From Bordetella parapertussis (lineage in GTDB: Bacteria; Acidobacteriota; Terriglobia; Bryobacterales; Bryobacteraceae), in contig CALQCC020000018.1 of assembly GCA_943328975.2 (NCBI GenBank), positions 22,153-86,152 on the forward strand: a stretch of DNA of 64,000 nucleotides, written 5' to 3'. Positions 57,259 to 64,000 of this stretch are shown one piece after another. How positions within the stretch are numbered: position 1 is the stretch's first letter; every line of letters starts with the position of its first letter. The notes under the pieces are model-generated. The model had not been told where the DNA came from and did not search any database. It worked only from the letters and a program-made list of their open reading frames with translations. The position numbers and the translations under genes are program-made.

Positions 57259-57798
57259 ATGGAAGCTCTGAGTCTTCGGGGCTATGCCAAACACCGCGGC
57301 GTTTCTCTAAAGGCAGTTCAGAAAGCGATTGCATCCGGTCGCATCACAAAACGTGACGACGGGCGGATCGATCCCCAAGCGGCGGACCTGAATTGGGAGC
57401 GGAACACTGGTCCGCGGCCACAGCCTTCGCAGAAACCGGCGCCGGCCATACCGCACCATAACGTCCAACATCACGCCGAGGTTCCGGCTCGCGAGCCGAA
57501 CGATCCAATCAAGCTCGAAACGGGCCTTGAGTATTCGAAAGCTCAGGCTGTTCGGGAGAGCTATCTCGCAAGGCTGACCAAGATTGATTTTGAGGAATGC
57601 TCGGGCAAGCTGGTCAATCGGGATGAAGTCCAGGTAGCCGCGTTCAATAAGTTCAGGCAGTTTCGCGATCGCATGTTGAACATCCCCGATCGGCTTGCTG
57701 CAGAAGCCGCCGCCGAGAGCGACGCTTCGCGCGTTCATGCGCTCATCACAGACGAGATTCGCAAAGCGCTTTTGGAGTCTGCCGATGCTAACGGCTGA
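57259..57798 (+). CDS. Phage terminase small subunit (Nu1-like)
   Basis: 179 residues, apparently intact. The N-terminal helix-turn-helix (LRGYAKHRGVSLKAVQKAI, then SGRITKR) would recognise the packaging site; a Pro/Gln/His-rich linker (about 55-75) and a helical C-terminal part (YSKAQAVRESYLARLTKIDF, FRQFRDRMLNIPDRLAAEAA) for oligomerisation or large-subunit contact follow. It begins two bases after the methylase remnant and overlaps the broken large-subunit gene by 14 bases. With a broken partner it cannot package DNA alone; survival of the frame suggests recent decay or another use. Confidence 0.78.
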   Translation: MEALSLRGYAKHRGVSLKAVQKAIASGRITKRDDGRIDPQAADLNWERNTGPRPQPSQKPAPAIPHHNVQHHAEVPAREPNDPIKLETGLEYSKAQAVRESYLARLTKIDFEECSGKLVNRDEVQVAAFNKFRQFRDRMLNIPDRLAAEAAAESDASRVHALITDEIRKALLESADANG

Positions 57799-58642
57799 CG
57801 AGATTTATGCGCGCGCGGCAGGCAGGGGCGCGCGTCCAGATCCAGTGTTGAGCATCGCGGAGTGGGCGGACAGATACCGCACTCTTTCGCAGCGAGCGGC
57901 TGCCGAACCAGGCCCATGGCGAACGGATCGCACGCCCTACCTCCGCGAAATCATGGACTGCCTTGCTCGCCAAAGAATTCCCGGGTGGAATTCTCGTCAT
58001 GACCGGGGCGAACAGTGCGGTCGGCCTTCGGTCCATGGCCGCCCGTTACTTGTTCTGCGATGAGGTGGACGCCTATCCCGGAGACGTAGATGGCGAAGGC
58101 GACCCCGTCAATCTGGCACTGGCAAGAACCCGCTCCTTCGCTCGGCGCAAGGTGTTCATGGTCTCAACTCCCAAGATCACCGGCCGGAGCCGGATCGAGA
58201 CTGCCTTCGCCGACAGTGACCAGCGCCATTACTGGGTTCCGTGTCCTTACTGCAATCAGTATCAAACGCTGCAGGTTCGCGCAGATTCGCTGGCCCAAGG
58301 GCAAGCCTGATCAAGCAGTTTATGTTTGTGAGCACTGTCTGCATGAGATCGACAACCACCAGAAGCAGTGGATGCTACCTCGTGGGGGTGGCGCAGGCCG
58401 CGCCTGGCTTGGGAAAGCCGGCTGGGTTCCACCTCTCGAGCCTGTACAGCCCTGTCGGTTGGTTCAGTTGGGCCGATGCGGCAGAAACGTTCGTGGAAGC
58501 GGAGAAGAATCCGGCACTTCTTCAGGTATTAATCAATACCGTTCTAGGAGAAACGTGGGCCCTCCAGGGCGACGCGCCGGAATGGCAACGGCTCTACGAC
58601 GGTACCCGAACCTCGTTGCAGGGTCTGGTTGCCGCTCAATAA
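57785..58642 (+). pseudogene. Phage terminase large subunit, lambda GpA type, deleted and frameshifted
   Basis: The N-terminal part (57785 to about 57960) reads SIAEWADRYRTLSQRAAAEP and RTPYLREIMD as expected. The reading then jumps at about 57960 to another frame: KEFPGGILVMTGANSAVG, ARYLFCDEVDAYPGDVDGEG and RKVFMVSTPKITGRSRIE. The region between these parts that should hold the ATP-binding motif, about 80-100 residues, is missing. At about 58270-58300 the frame shifts again (KPDQAVYVCEHC), and at about 58420 a third time to GFHLSSLYSPVGWFSW and FINTVLGETW-like sequence, ending at 58642 before the nuclease region. A normal protein is about 600-700 residues. Confidence 0.85.
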
Positions 58643-58751
58643 TGGGGAGCCACTTCTCCTTATTTCTCCCTGTAGCCGCAAGGGAACTGTCTCCCCGCAC
58701 GTCAGACCACGAGCGCGAACATCACACTCGTGGCCTCCCGATTGTGGTGCG

Positions 58752-60890
58752 TTACTGTTTTCCTTTCCCTCGACCGCCGCCTGGCGCCGTCGCCACCGGA
58801 ATCGCGAGGGCCACTATTTCCACCCCATCGCCAGCCCGCACGGCCACTGCGATGTACTGCCGCCCGGACTTGGTGTAGGTAACAGGGAAACCAGTCGTCG
58901 GACCCGGTAGCTGGATCTCGGCGACAACGGCGCCCGTCTTTTTGTCCCACGCGCGGAAAATCGGGGACCCGCCACCTTCACCGCCAAACAACAGCGTACT
59001 GGTGACCAACAGCCCGGTGCCTCTGGTCTGCGCTCCGGTATTCGGAATCTCCACGCCCTTCATCTTTGCGTTTCTCTTGATCGCGTCTGGAGTGTTGCCA
59101 TGCGGCACCATCCACAGGCGCTCACCCGTCTTCAAATCGATAGCTGTGACCCGCCCATAGGGAGGCTTCAGCAGCGGAAGGCCGAATACAGTGGTCGGCG
59201 GGGTCACTTGTTGCCCGCGAGTGTCGTGATACAAGACGCCTGTACCGGGCAATCCCGGCGTGACCTGGGCGCGGTACAAGGTGTTCTCACTGGCGACGTA
59301 GAGCACGTCCTCCACCGGATCGACCGCACCGCCAGGCCAGTTGATGCCTCCGACTGCAGAGGGCGCCGTCAACGTGCCATTGGTTCCATCCGGTCCACCC
59401 GCCAGCGACGGCGGTGTATAGAGGCCTCCCAAGCGGAACTGCTTCGCAACACGAAGCGCCTCCGCCTTGATCTCCGGCGTGAAATCGACCAGGTCATTCT
59501 CGGTCACGCCCTGCGGTACTAGCGCGACGGGCTTGGTGGGAAACGGCTGCGTGGGCGACGTCCATTCGCCGGGGACATCGGACTTCGGGACAGGCCGTTC
59601 CTCAATGGGCCACACAGGCTTGCCCGTCGCACGGTCCAACACGAAGGCAAAGCCCTGCTTGGTCAGCTGGATCACTGCCTTCACTGGCTTTCCATCGGCG
59701 GTAATGTCCGCGAGAATCGGCGCGGTCGGCGGGTCGAAGTCCCAAATATCGTGGTGCGTCGTTTGGAAATGCCAGACTTTCTTGCCCGTCTTCGCGTTGA
59801 GTGCAATCACCGAATTGGCGTATAGGTTGCTGCCGGGGCGGTAGCCGCCATAGTAGTCGCTGGTCGGAGATTCCGCTGGGATATAGAACATGCCCAGCTC
59901 CGGATCGGCCGTCGCCGGAGCCCAGAAGCCCCCGTTGCCGGTGTAGCGGTTCGAATTCTCGCGCAGTTCGGGGTGATCCTTCGCCCAGGCGTTCAGGCCG
60001 CCCGGCACGTCCCAATTCTTGTTGTCCGACGTGAGCCAGCTTTCAGAGCCCTCTTCTCCCGGACGGGGAATGATGTTGAAGCGCCACAGCATCTTGCCCG
60101 TCTTGGTGTCGTAAGCGACGACGTCACCAGGAATATTCATGGGCCACTTTTCGTTGATCGAGGCGCCAGGAAGGTTCGGGGTGGAGCCCGTATGCATCGA
60201 AATCGAGGAGACCAGGACGTTGCCCACGATCGCCGGCGGAGAGGAGTTCGCTACCCGGCCATCGCGCGGCAACCCGGGACGCTCGTTCCACCGCAGGTTC
60301 TCGACCATATCGACGGCGCCGTTCTTGCCGAAGCTGGTCACCTGCCGCCCGGTCTTCGCATCTATCGCGACCAGCATGTAGTTGCCCATGACGACGAAGA
60401 TGCGCTGGTCGCCCGCGCCATCGGTCCAGTAGCTGACGCCGCGGCCGGAGGTTCTTGCCAGCGGGTCGATGATGTCATTCCATTTCAGCAGGTCGCCCGT
60501 GGGGCGCCAGTGCCACAGCAACTGCCCGGTGGCGGCGTCGATCGCGACCACATCGCGCGTCGCGCTCGCCGTCGTGTACATCACGCCATCCACGATCAGC
60601 GGACTGACCTGCATCCCTGTCGCCGGCCGGGGACCTAAGTTCCGCGTCGAAAAGCGCCACGCCACGCCCAGAGTTCCCACATTGCCGGCATTGATTTGAT
60701 TGGCCGGCGAATACCGCGTCGCGCCGGTGTCACTTCCGAAGAACCGCCATTCGGTGTCACCTTTGGACGCGTTCTCTCCGGTCTTGGAGGCGTTCCCGCC
60801 GGTCTGCCCAACCAAGATGGCGGACAGCCCCAACACGATCCCGAGCGCGCCGACGCAGGCCGGAAGCAATCTCACTCTAATAACAGGCAT
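58752..60890 (-). CDS. PQQ-dependent dehydrogenase (quinoprotein glucose/alcohol dehydrogenase family)
   Basis: 712 residues. The ATG at 60890 has AAGGAG six bases upstream, an excellent site; an in-frame extension to 60923 is unsupported. Signal peptide region VGALGIVLGLSAILVGQ, then an eight-bladed propeller: WRFFGSDTGATRYSPANQIN, WRFSTRNLG, LLWHWRPTGD, GDVVAYDTKTGKMLWRFN, the HHDIWDFDPPTAP active-site segment, KPVWPIEERPVP and GGINWPGGAVDP. It resembles periplasmic membrane-glucose-dehydrogenase domains, lacking their N-terminal membrane anchor and any fused cytochrome. It probably oxidises a sugar or alcohol and passes electrons to quinone or an unlinked cytochrome. No pqq genes are in the window. 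Confidence 0.88.
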   Translation of the reverse strand: MPVIRVRLLPACVGALGIVLGLSAILVGQTGGNASKTGENASKGDTEWRFFGSDTGATRYSPANQINAGNVGTLGVAWRFSTRNLGPRPATGMQVSPLIVDGVMYTTASATRDVVAIDAATGQLLWHWRPTGDLLKWNDIIDPLARTSGRGVSYWTDGAGDQRIFVVMGNYMLVAIDAKTGRQVTSFGKNGAVDMVENLRWNERPGLPRDGRVANSSPPAIVGNVLVSSISMHTGSTPNLPGASINEKWPMNIPGDVVAYDTKTGKMLWRFNIIPRPGEEGSESWLTSDNKNWDVPGGLNAWAKDHPELRENSNRYTGNGGFWAPATADPELGMFYIPAESPTSDYYGGYRPGSNLYANSVIALNAKTGKKVWHFQTTHHDIWDFDPPTAPILADITADGKPVKAVIQLTKQGFAFVLDRATGKPVWPIEERPVPKSDVPGEWTSPTQPFPTKPVALVPQGVTENDLVDFTPEIKAEALRVAKQFRLGGLYTPPSLAGGPDGTNGTLTAPSAVGGINWPGGAVDPVEDVLYVASENTLYRAQVTPGLPGTGVLYHDTRGQQVTPPTTVFGLPLLKPPYGRVTAIDLKTGERLWMVPHGNTPDAIKRNAKMKGVEIPNTGAQTRGTGLLVTSTLLFGGEGGGSPIFRAWDKKTGAVVAEIQLPGPTTGFPVTYTKSGRQYIAVAVRAGDGVEIVALAIPVATAPGGGRGKGKQ

Positions 60891-61196
60891 TCGGACTCCT
60901 TTTTGAAGACTGCTGTACTCCAAGTCGCGCAGCTCGAGTAATTATGACATCAGATGGCCCCTGATCGCACAACCCTGTGATATGGTCTCTCTGGGTGGCG
61001 CGCGACTCGGAGAAAGATGAGTGGCTAGCTGACGTAAAGTCGGCTTCGCGACCCCACGCAGACTGTTTGAGGCTCCCTCCACCTGAGGTCCCCAGACACT
61101 CTCTGACGAGAATGTTTGAAGCGAACGTTATTGGGGAATCATGTATAGGTGATCCTTATGACCTGCTGCATCCCATCTTGCTACCCACAGGAAGGT
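60891..61196. other. Intergenic region with no gene identified
   Basis: 306 bases between the start of the PQQ-type dehydrogenase and the stop of the quadruple-Cache gene, both minus strand. It must hold the dehydrogenase promoter and the end of the Cache transcript. I see no convincing promoter (a weak minus-strand TTGTGC with CATAAT 20 bases later), no terminator and no ORF with a ribosome-binding site. Confidence 0.6.
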
Positions 61197-62942
61197 CTAC
61201 TCATCCATATACACACCCGATCCGACGATAAAAGTCTCCTGACCGGATTGGACCTTCCGAACGTAAGCTTGTTTTCGCGCAGGGGTGTTATTTCCAGGCC
61301 TGTACCAGTAGTAGTTCACCCAGGCGCTTCCGTCTTTCATAGCAGCTTCGATGTACTTTCGGCCTACCGCGTTTCCATTTACGTCCCTCAAATCGATGAT
61401 GTTCTTTCCTTCTAAGCTGGGTTGCGCGGGGTTCACCAACTCGGTGCCATCGGGGGCGTCGACGAACACGTAGGTATCCATGAACATAAAAGCACCCGTC
61501 TTGTCGCGCAATTGGCCGAAGGCCGCCTTGCCCTGGTCCGCGATGAGAGAAGCGGCACGATCGACCACGTCCTCGATGAATGTCTTGTCCATCTGCATGT
61601 TGTAGATCCCACAACCGACGATGTACTGCTTCCCGGAAGGAAAAGTGACCCGCTTCAGAAACACGGACTTCCATGTCGGGAAGATATCCCCGGGTTCCGG
61701 GTACATATAGTGAACCCAGCCCTCGCCTGAACGGCTGGCAGCAGCATTGAGGAACATCTGGCCATAGAGTCTTCCCAGAACATCTTTCACCGTGCCGTCC
61801 TTCCGGCCCTCAAGCGTGGGGTCCGCCGCGTGGAAGACTCGGGTCCCGTCCATGGTCCAGACAAAGAAGTAGGTGTCGTCACGAAACCACTTGGATCCCT
61901 TCTTTCGAAACTCGGGATAAGCTTTCTCTCCTTGTTTTTCGAAGACAGATCCCGCTTCCCGGACTAGCGTCATCAGTTCCGGAGCTTTCATCTTCTTCGT
62001 GCCGACCTGAACCGCTTTGGGAGCATCGGCGAGGTACGCACCGCAACCTACTAGCACCCATTGGCCGCCCAACTTCGCTTTACTCACATAGGCAGACTTC
62101 TGCGTGGAAACGCTTTCTCCCGGCTTGGGCCACATGTAGTCGACCCAGCCGTGACCACTGGCTTGCACTACCTTGAGCATCTCCCGGATCAGTTTCTTGC
62201 CTTGCGTGTCCTTCACATTCAAAAGGTTGCGCCGCTCAAGGTTCGGAAAGGCCGGGTTCACCAGATCAATGCCTTTCCTGTCGATCACGAAAATGTAGGC
62301 GTCCTTTGCCAGAAAGGGACCAGTTGGATCATGGAAGAGCGGAAAAGCGGCCTCGCCATTCTTCTCGATCTGTGCGACGGCATCCGTCACCGCATCCACA
62401 ACGAAGTTCCTTTCCATGCGATCGTTGTACACACCGGCACCGATGATGTAGCTTTTTCCGGATGGGGCTGTTTCCAACCGCACGTAGCTGCTTTTCCATC
62501 GGGGAAGAATCCCGCCCGGCACCGGCCATTGGTAGTGGTACCAGCCTTCAGGTTTGCTGGGAAGCGTGGTAGCCGCGCCGATGAGTCCCCGGACAATGGG
62601 TTTCCCGTGGATATCCTTCAGGTCCAACTCGTTCTTGCCTTCCATTGACGGATCGGGATGAACCAGCATGTTCCCCTGTGGATCCAGGACGAAGATATAC
62701 CCGTCTCCTTGCCGCCAGCGACTCCCGTTCACACGGAAATCGCCAAAGCCTGCTTCTCCCTTGGTACGGACCAACGCTGTCGCATCTTTCACCAACGCAA
62801 CCAGTTCACGAGTCTCCTCATACTGATAGCTTGCGCTTGAGGCGCTGAGCGTCTGAGCGTTGCCGTTGAAAGCCCCCATAGACACCAAAACTGCCGCAAC
62901 AACCGATGGAGCCGACGGTATTAGACTTCTGAGCGTGAGCAT
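61197..62942 (-). CDS. Secreted protein with four tandem Cache domains
   Basis: 581 residues from the ATG at 62942, preceded by AGGAGG at six bases; signal peptide ends near FNGNAQT. Four units of about 128 residues (44-171, 177-304, 319-446, 452-580) each have the single-Cache_2 pattern: a helix with VxDAxxxI..xG..AF, a YxFVxDxxG strand-turn, an N/H-PA/DP-x-LEG strand, GWxxYxWPxPG and a final IVGxGxY strand. Units 1 and 3 share GSxW and HxDPxxEG, while 2 and 4 share DxTGxF and NPAxPxLE, indicating duplication of a pair. There is no membrane segment, kinase, cyclase or chemoreceptor part, so it must act as a soluble ligand-binding protein or through a partner. A sigma-54-type promoter lies upstream. 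Confidence 0.85.
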   Translation of the reverse strand: MLTLRSLIPSAPSVVAAVLVSMGAFNGNAQTLSASSASYQYEETRELVALVKDATALVRTKGEAGFGDFRVNGSRWRQGDGYIFVLDPQGNMLVHPDPSMEGKNELDLKDIHGKPIVRGLIGAATTLPSKPEGWYHYQWPVPGGILPRWKSSYVRLETAPSGKSYIIGAGVYNDRMERNFVVDAVTDAVAQIEKNGEAAFPLFHDPTGPFLAKDAYIFVIDRKGIDLVNPAFPNLERRNLLNVKDTQGKKLIREMLKVVQASGHGWVDYMWPKPGESVSTQKSAYVSKAKLGGQWVLVGCGAYLADAPKAVQVGTKKMKAPELMTLVREAGSVFEKQGEKAYPEFRKKGSKWFRDDTYFFVWTMDGTRVFHAADPTLEGRKDGTVKDVLGRLYGQMFLNAAASRSGEGWVHYMYPEPGDIFPTWKSVFLKRVTFPSGKQYIVGCGIYNMQMDKTFIEDVVDRAASLIADQGKAAFGQLRDKTGAFMFMDTYVFVDAPDGTELVNPAQPSLEGKNIIDLRDVNGNAVGRKYIEAAMKDGSAWVNYYWYRPGNNTPARKQAYVRKVQSGQETFIVGSGVYMDE

Positions 62943-62973
62943 ACACAACCTCCTGAGCGTTCATGTGCGGAAG

Positions 62974-62989
62974 TGCAATCGGTCTGCCA
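62974..62989 (-). promoter_or_regulatory. Sigma-54-type -24/-12 promoter for the quadruple-Cache gene
   Basis: On the minus strand TGGCAG-ACCGA-TTGCA gives the invariant GG-N10-GC spacing and differs from TGGCAC-N5-TTGCA at one base. Transcription would start near 62962, about 20 bases before the ATG and just before the AGGAGG site. It is paired with an opposed element at 63175-63190. Confidence 0.6.
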
Positions 62990-63034
62990 TCGGTTGAGAA
63001 GAGCCGCTGTTCCCCGATCCACCGTTGATTCCTG

Positions 63035-63103
63035 ACTCAAATCGAGATTCTTGAGTTCGCGGGTCGAGGGAGGAGTCGTGCCTTGACAGTGCACGTGGGT
63101 CAA
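63035..63103. promoter_or_regulatory. Two dyads between the divergent sigma-54-type promoters
   Basis: ACTCAA-N10-TTGAGT (63035-63056) and TTGAC-N11-GTCAA (63083-63103, around GTGCACGTG). Each has perfect arms and a 10-11 base spacer, the form of enhancer sites bound by sigma-54 activators. They lie roughly 45-140 bases upstream of both -24 elements. The rest of 62943-63216 holds only the two promoters and no gene. Confidence 0.4.
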
Positions 63104-63174
63104 CTGCCCCATTGGGTGTTGTATTTCCCGCGCCAGATTCTGTAGAGTCCATGCCGAATGTCGGCGGCCAGTGC

Positions 63175-63190
63175 TGGCACTCCGCGTGCA
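63175..63190 (+). promoter_or_regulatory. Sigma-54-type -24/-12 promoter for the small ORF and PEP-synthase-like gene
   Basis: TGGCACTCCGCGTGCA has a perfect -24 half (TGGCAC), GG-N10-GC spacing and a GTGCA -12 half (consensus TTGCA). The predicted start near 63201 precedes a GGGAGG site and the ATG at 63217. Confidence 0.55.
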
Positions 63191-63216
63191 TTGGTGGATT
63201 TGCCGAGGGAGGCGTT

Positions 63217-63351
63217 ATGAAGACCACCAAGAGACACGTCGAAGCCCGCACAGACACCGGTATCGCGAGAAATGCCGTCGCGCGCGACCTGCAGAAACAG
63301 GCCTTCGAGAATTGTCTTCGGGGAATGGCAAGGGTGCCAGTTAGCGCATGA
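63217..63351 (+). CDS. Small protein upstream of the PEP-synthase-like gene
   Basis: 44 residues, beginning MKTTKRHVEARTDTGIARN and ending RGMARVPVSA; basic, no membrane segment. GGGAGG lies five bases before the ATG, and its stop overlaps the next ATG (ATGA), both signs of a translated leader gene. I do not recognise a family. Its position directly behind a sigma-54-type promoter suggests co-expression with the downstream gene. Confidence 0.55.
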   Translation: MKTTKRHVEARTDTGIARNAVARDLQKQAFENCLRGMARVPVSA

Positions 63352-64000
63352 TGACCTACACGCTCAACTTCAGCCAGATCGGCATGGACGACCTTCCGCG
63401 GGTTGGCGGTAAGAACGCCTCTTTGGGTCGGCTTTTTCGCGACTTCAAGCCCCTCGGCGTTGGAGTGCTGGACGGCTTTGCGACAACTGCGGACGCCTAT
63501 TGGCGGCTGCTTGGCGAAAACGGGCTGAAGGATCGATTAGAGAAGATCTTCGCCTGCTTCGATCCCGAAAATCTGGAAGAGTTGGCCCTGCGGGGACACC
63601 AGGCGCGTGGTGCTGTCCTCGAGACCTCGCTTCCCGAGGAGCTCAAGCAAGCGATCCGAGCAGCGCATCGCGACTTGGTGGACCGCCTTGGTCGTGACGC
63701 AGAGTTAGCTGTGCGTTCCTCGGCTACAGCCGAAGATCTGCCAGAGGCCTCCTTTGCGGGCGCCGCAGAATCGTTTCTCAACATTCGTGGAATTGACGCG
63801 CTGCTGCGGACCGTTCATCAGTGTTACGCATCGTTGTTTACCGACCGCGCGATCGATGGTGTCCCGCGTTTAGTTGAAGGTCAACACGGCGGGCAGATTC
63901 ATCTTACGCCACTTTGGGTTGCGGAGTGGCGTTGGAAACAGGCGAACGGCCAAGGATATTGGCCAAGGCCCAGAGGTCACGATGACCATCGAGCTTGCGG
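63348..64000 (+). CDS. PEP synthase-like protein, N-terminal part (cut by window end; possibly disrupted)
   Basis: 217 codons to the window edge, start ATG at 63348 (or 63351). Residues 1-169 match the N-terminal ATP-grasp-like nucleotide domain of phosphoenolpyruvate synthase: the VGGKNASLGRLF loop, GFATTADAYW, the catalytic-domain hallmark AVRSSATAEDLPEASFAG, and the CYASLFTDRAI helix. In this family the next residues read like SYR-x4-GF; here, from 63855, the frame continues as DGVPRLVEGQHGG and onward with no resemblance, and neither other frame restores it. Either the gene is interrupted at 63855 or it is a variant. The normal enzyme is about 800 residues and converts pyruvate and ATP to PEP. 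Confidence 0.7.
   Translation, partial: MMTYTLNFSQIGMDDLPRVGGKNASLGRLFRDFKPLGVGVLDGFATTADAYWRLLGENGLKDRLEKIFACFDPENLEELALRGHQARGAVLETSLPEELKQAIRAAHRDLVDRLGRDAELAVRSSATAEDLPEASFAGAAESFLNIRGIDALLRTVHQCYASLFTDRAIDGVPRLVEGQHGGQIHLTPLWVAEWRWKQANGQGYWPRPRGHDDHRAC

Larger units (their letters stand above)
56879..58751 (+). mobile_element. Decayed prophage module next to tRNA-Gln
   Basis: Between the tRNA and the convergent PQQ-type dehydrogenase lie three phage-type genes in a normal phage order (DNA methylase, terminase small, terminase large). The first is only a frameshifted 3' end, the last has a deletion and at least two frameshifts. No integrase, capsid or lysis gene is present. The stretch 56879-57062 holds no gene apart from the palindrome at 56921-56940, and an orphan AAGGAGG ribosome-binding site before a four-codon ORF at 56902. 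58643-58751 holds one 7-bp hairpin (58707-58733) and no gene. Confidence 0.75.

Noticed and set aside
57785..58642. Functional terminase large subunit
   Set aside because: Similarity is spread over three frames and the ATP-binding segment is missing, so it was called a pseudogene.
63083..63120. TTGACA at 63083-63088 as a sigma-70 promoter
   Set aside because: No acceptable -10 at 16-18 bases; the hexamer is better explained as part of the TTGAC/GTCAA dyad.

Overview
The window looks like chromosome of a soil-type Acidobacteriota, most likely near Solibacter/Bryobacter. This rests on gene families typical of that group (VWFA-related secreted proteins, a GWxTD-domain protein, a carboxypeptidase-regulatory-domain outer-membrane protein, secreted TolB-like and M61 proteins), high GC, densely packed genes, and Gram-negative functions (KDO synthesis, TolC, secretin). 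The taxonomic call is inference; there is no rRNA gene here.

Layout. 1-5.4 kb: 3' part of an agmatine deiminase, an outer-membrane protein, a GWxTD protein, signal peptidase I and a small basic protein. 5.4-12.6 kb: tRNA-His, an ACT-domain/PFL (UPF0210) gene pair, the ada-alkB alkylation-repair operon, a UbiD-type decarboxylase and FabG. 11.4-16.9 kb (minus strand): Gfo/Idh oxidoreductase, acyl-CoA dehydrogenase, MeaB, methylmalonyl-CoA epimerase, MTA phosphorylase and a GT9-like glycosyltransferase, largely overlapping; the middle three point to propionate or branched-chain acyl-CoA catabolism through methylmalonyl-CoA. 16.9-24.1 kb (minus): a complete TetR-TolC-HlyD-ATPase-ATPase-permease-permease efflux operon resembling E. 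coli cecR-ybhGFSR. 24.2-32.3 kb: three VWFA-related secreted proteins around a kdsB-pyrG-kdsA cassette, in which CTP synthase sits beside the CTP-consuming step of CMP-KDO formation. 32.3-39.9 kb: M61 peptidase, TolB-like protein, tandem DUF4412-like paralogues, rlmN, a tannase-family esterase and a DUF1697 protein. 39.9-48.8 kb: glgB, adenosine deaminase, cysE, an AlaX-type editing protein, and a GDSL esterase divergent from a YbbA/YbbP-type ABC exporter. 48.8-49.5 kb: a REP-associated tyrosine transposase (RAYT) between two copies of a 37-bp REP-like hairpin repeat. 49.5-56.8 kb: methyltransferase, AAA+ ATPase divergent from a secretin, glycosyltransferase, YggS-type PLP protein, alpha/beta hydrolase and threonine ammonia-lyase.

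56.8-64.0 kb is accessory in character. Directly after a tRNA-Gln(TTG) gene lies a decayed phage module (a truncated, frameshifted DNA methylase tail, an intact terminase small subunit, a deleted and frameshifted terminase large subunit). Then come a PQQ-type dehydrogenase and a secreted protein built from four Cache domains in an A-B-A-B order. The latter is divergent from a small ORF and the start of a PEP-synthase-like gene whose family similarity ends abruptly about 145 bases before the window edge. The 268-base region between the divergent genes carries a sigma-54-type -24/-12 element facing each way, with two dyads between them.

Most notable: (1) this divergent sigma-54 control region with the quadruple-Cache protein; (2) a 107-bp multi-hairpin palindromic element at 25778-25884 that supplies the C-terminal codons of two convergent genes; (3) the REP-RAYT-REP unit; (4) the AAA+/secretin pair without other secretion genes; (5) the tRNA-linked phage remnant.
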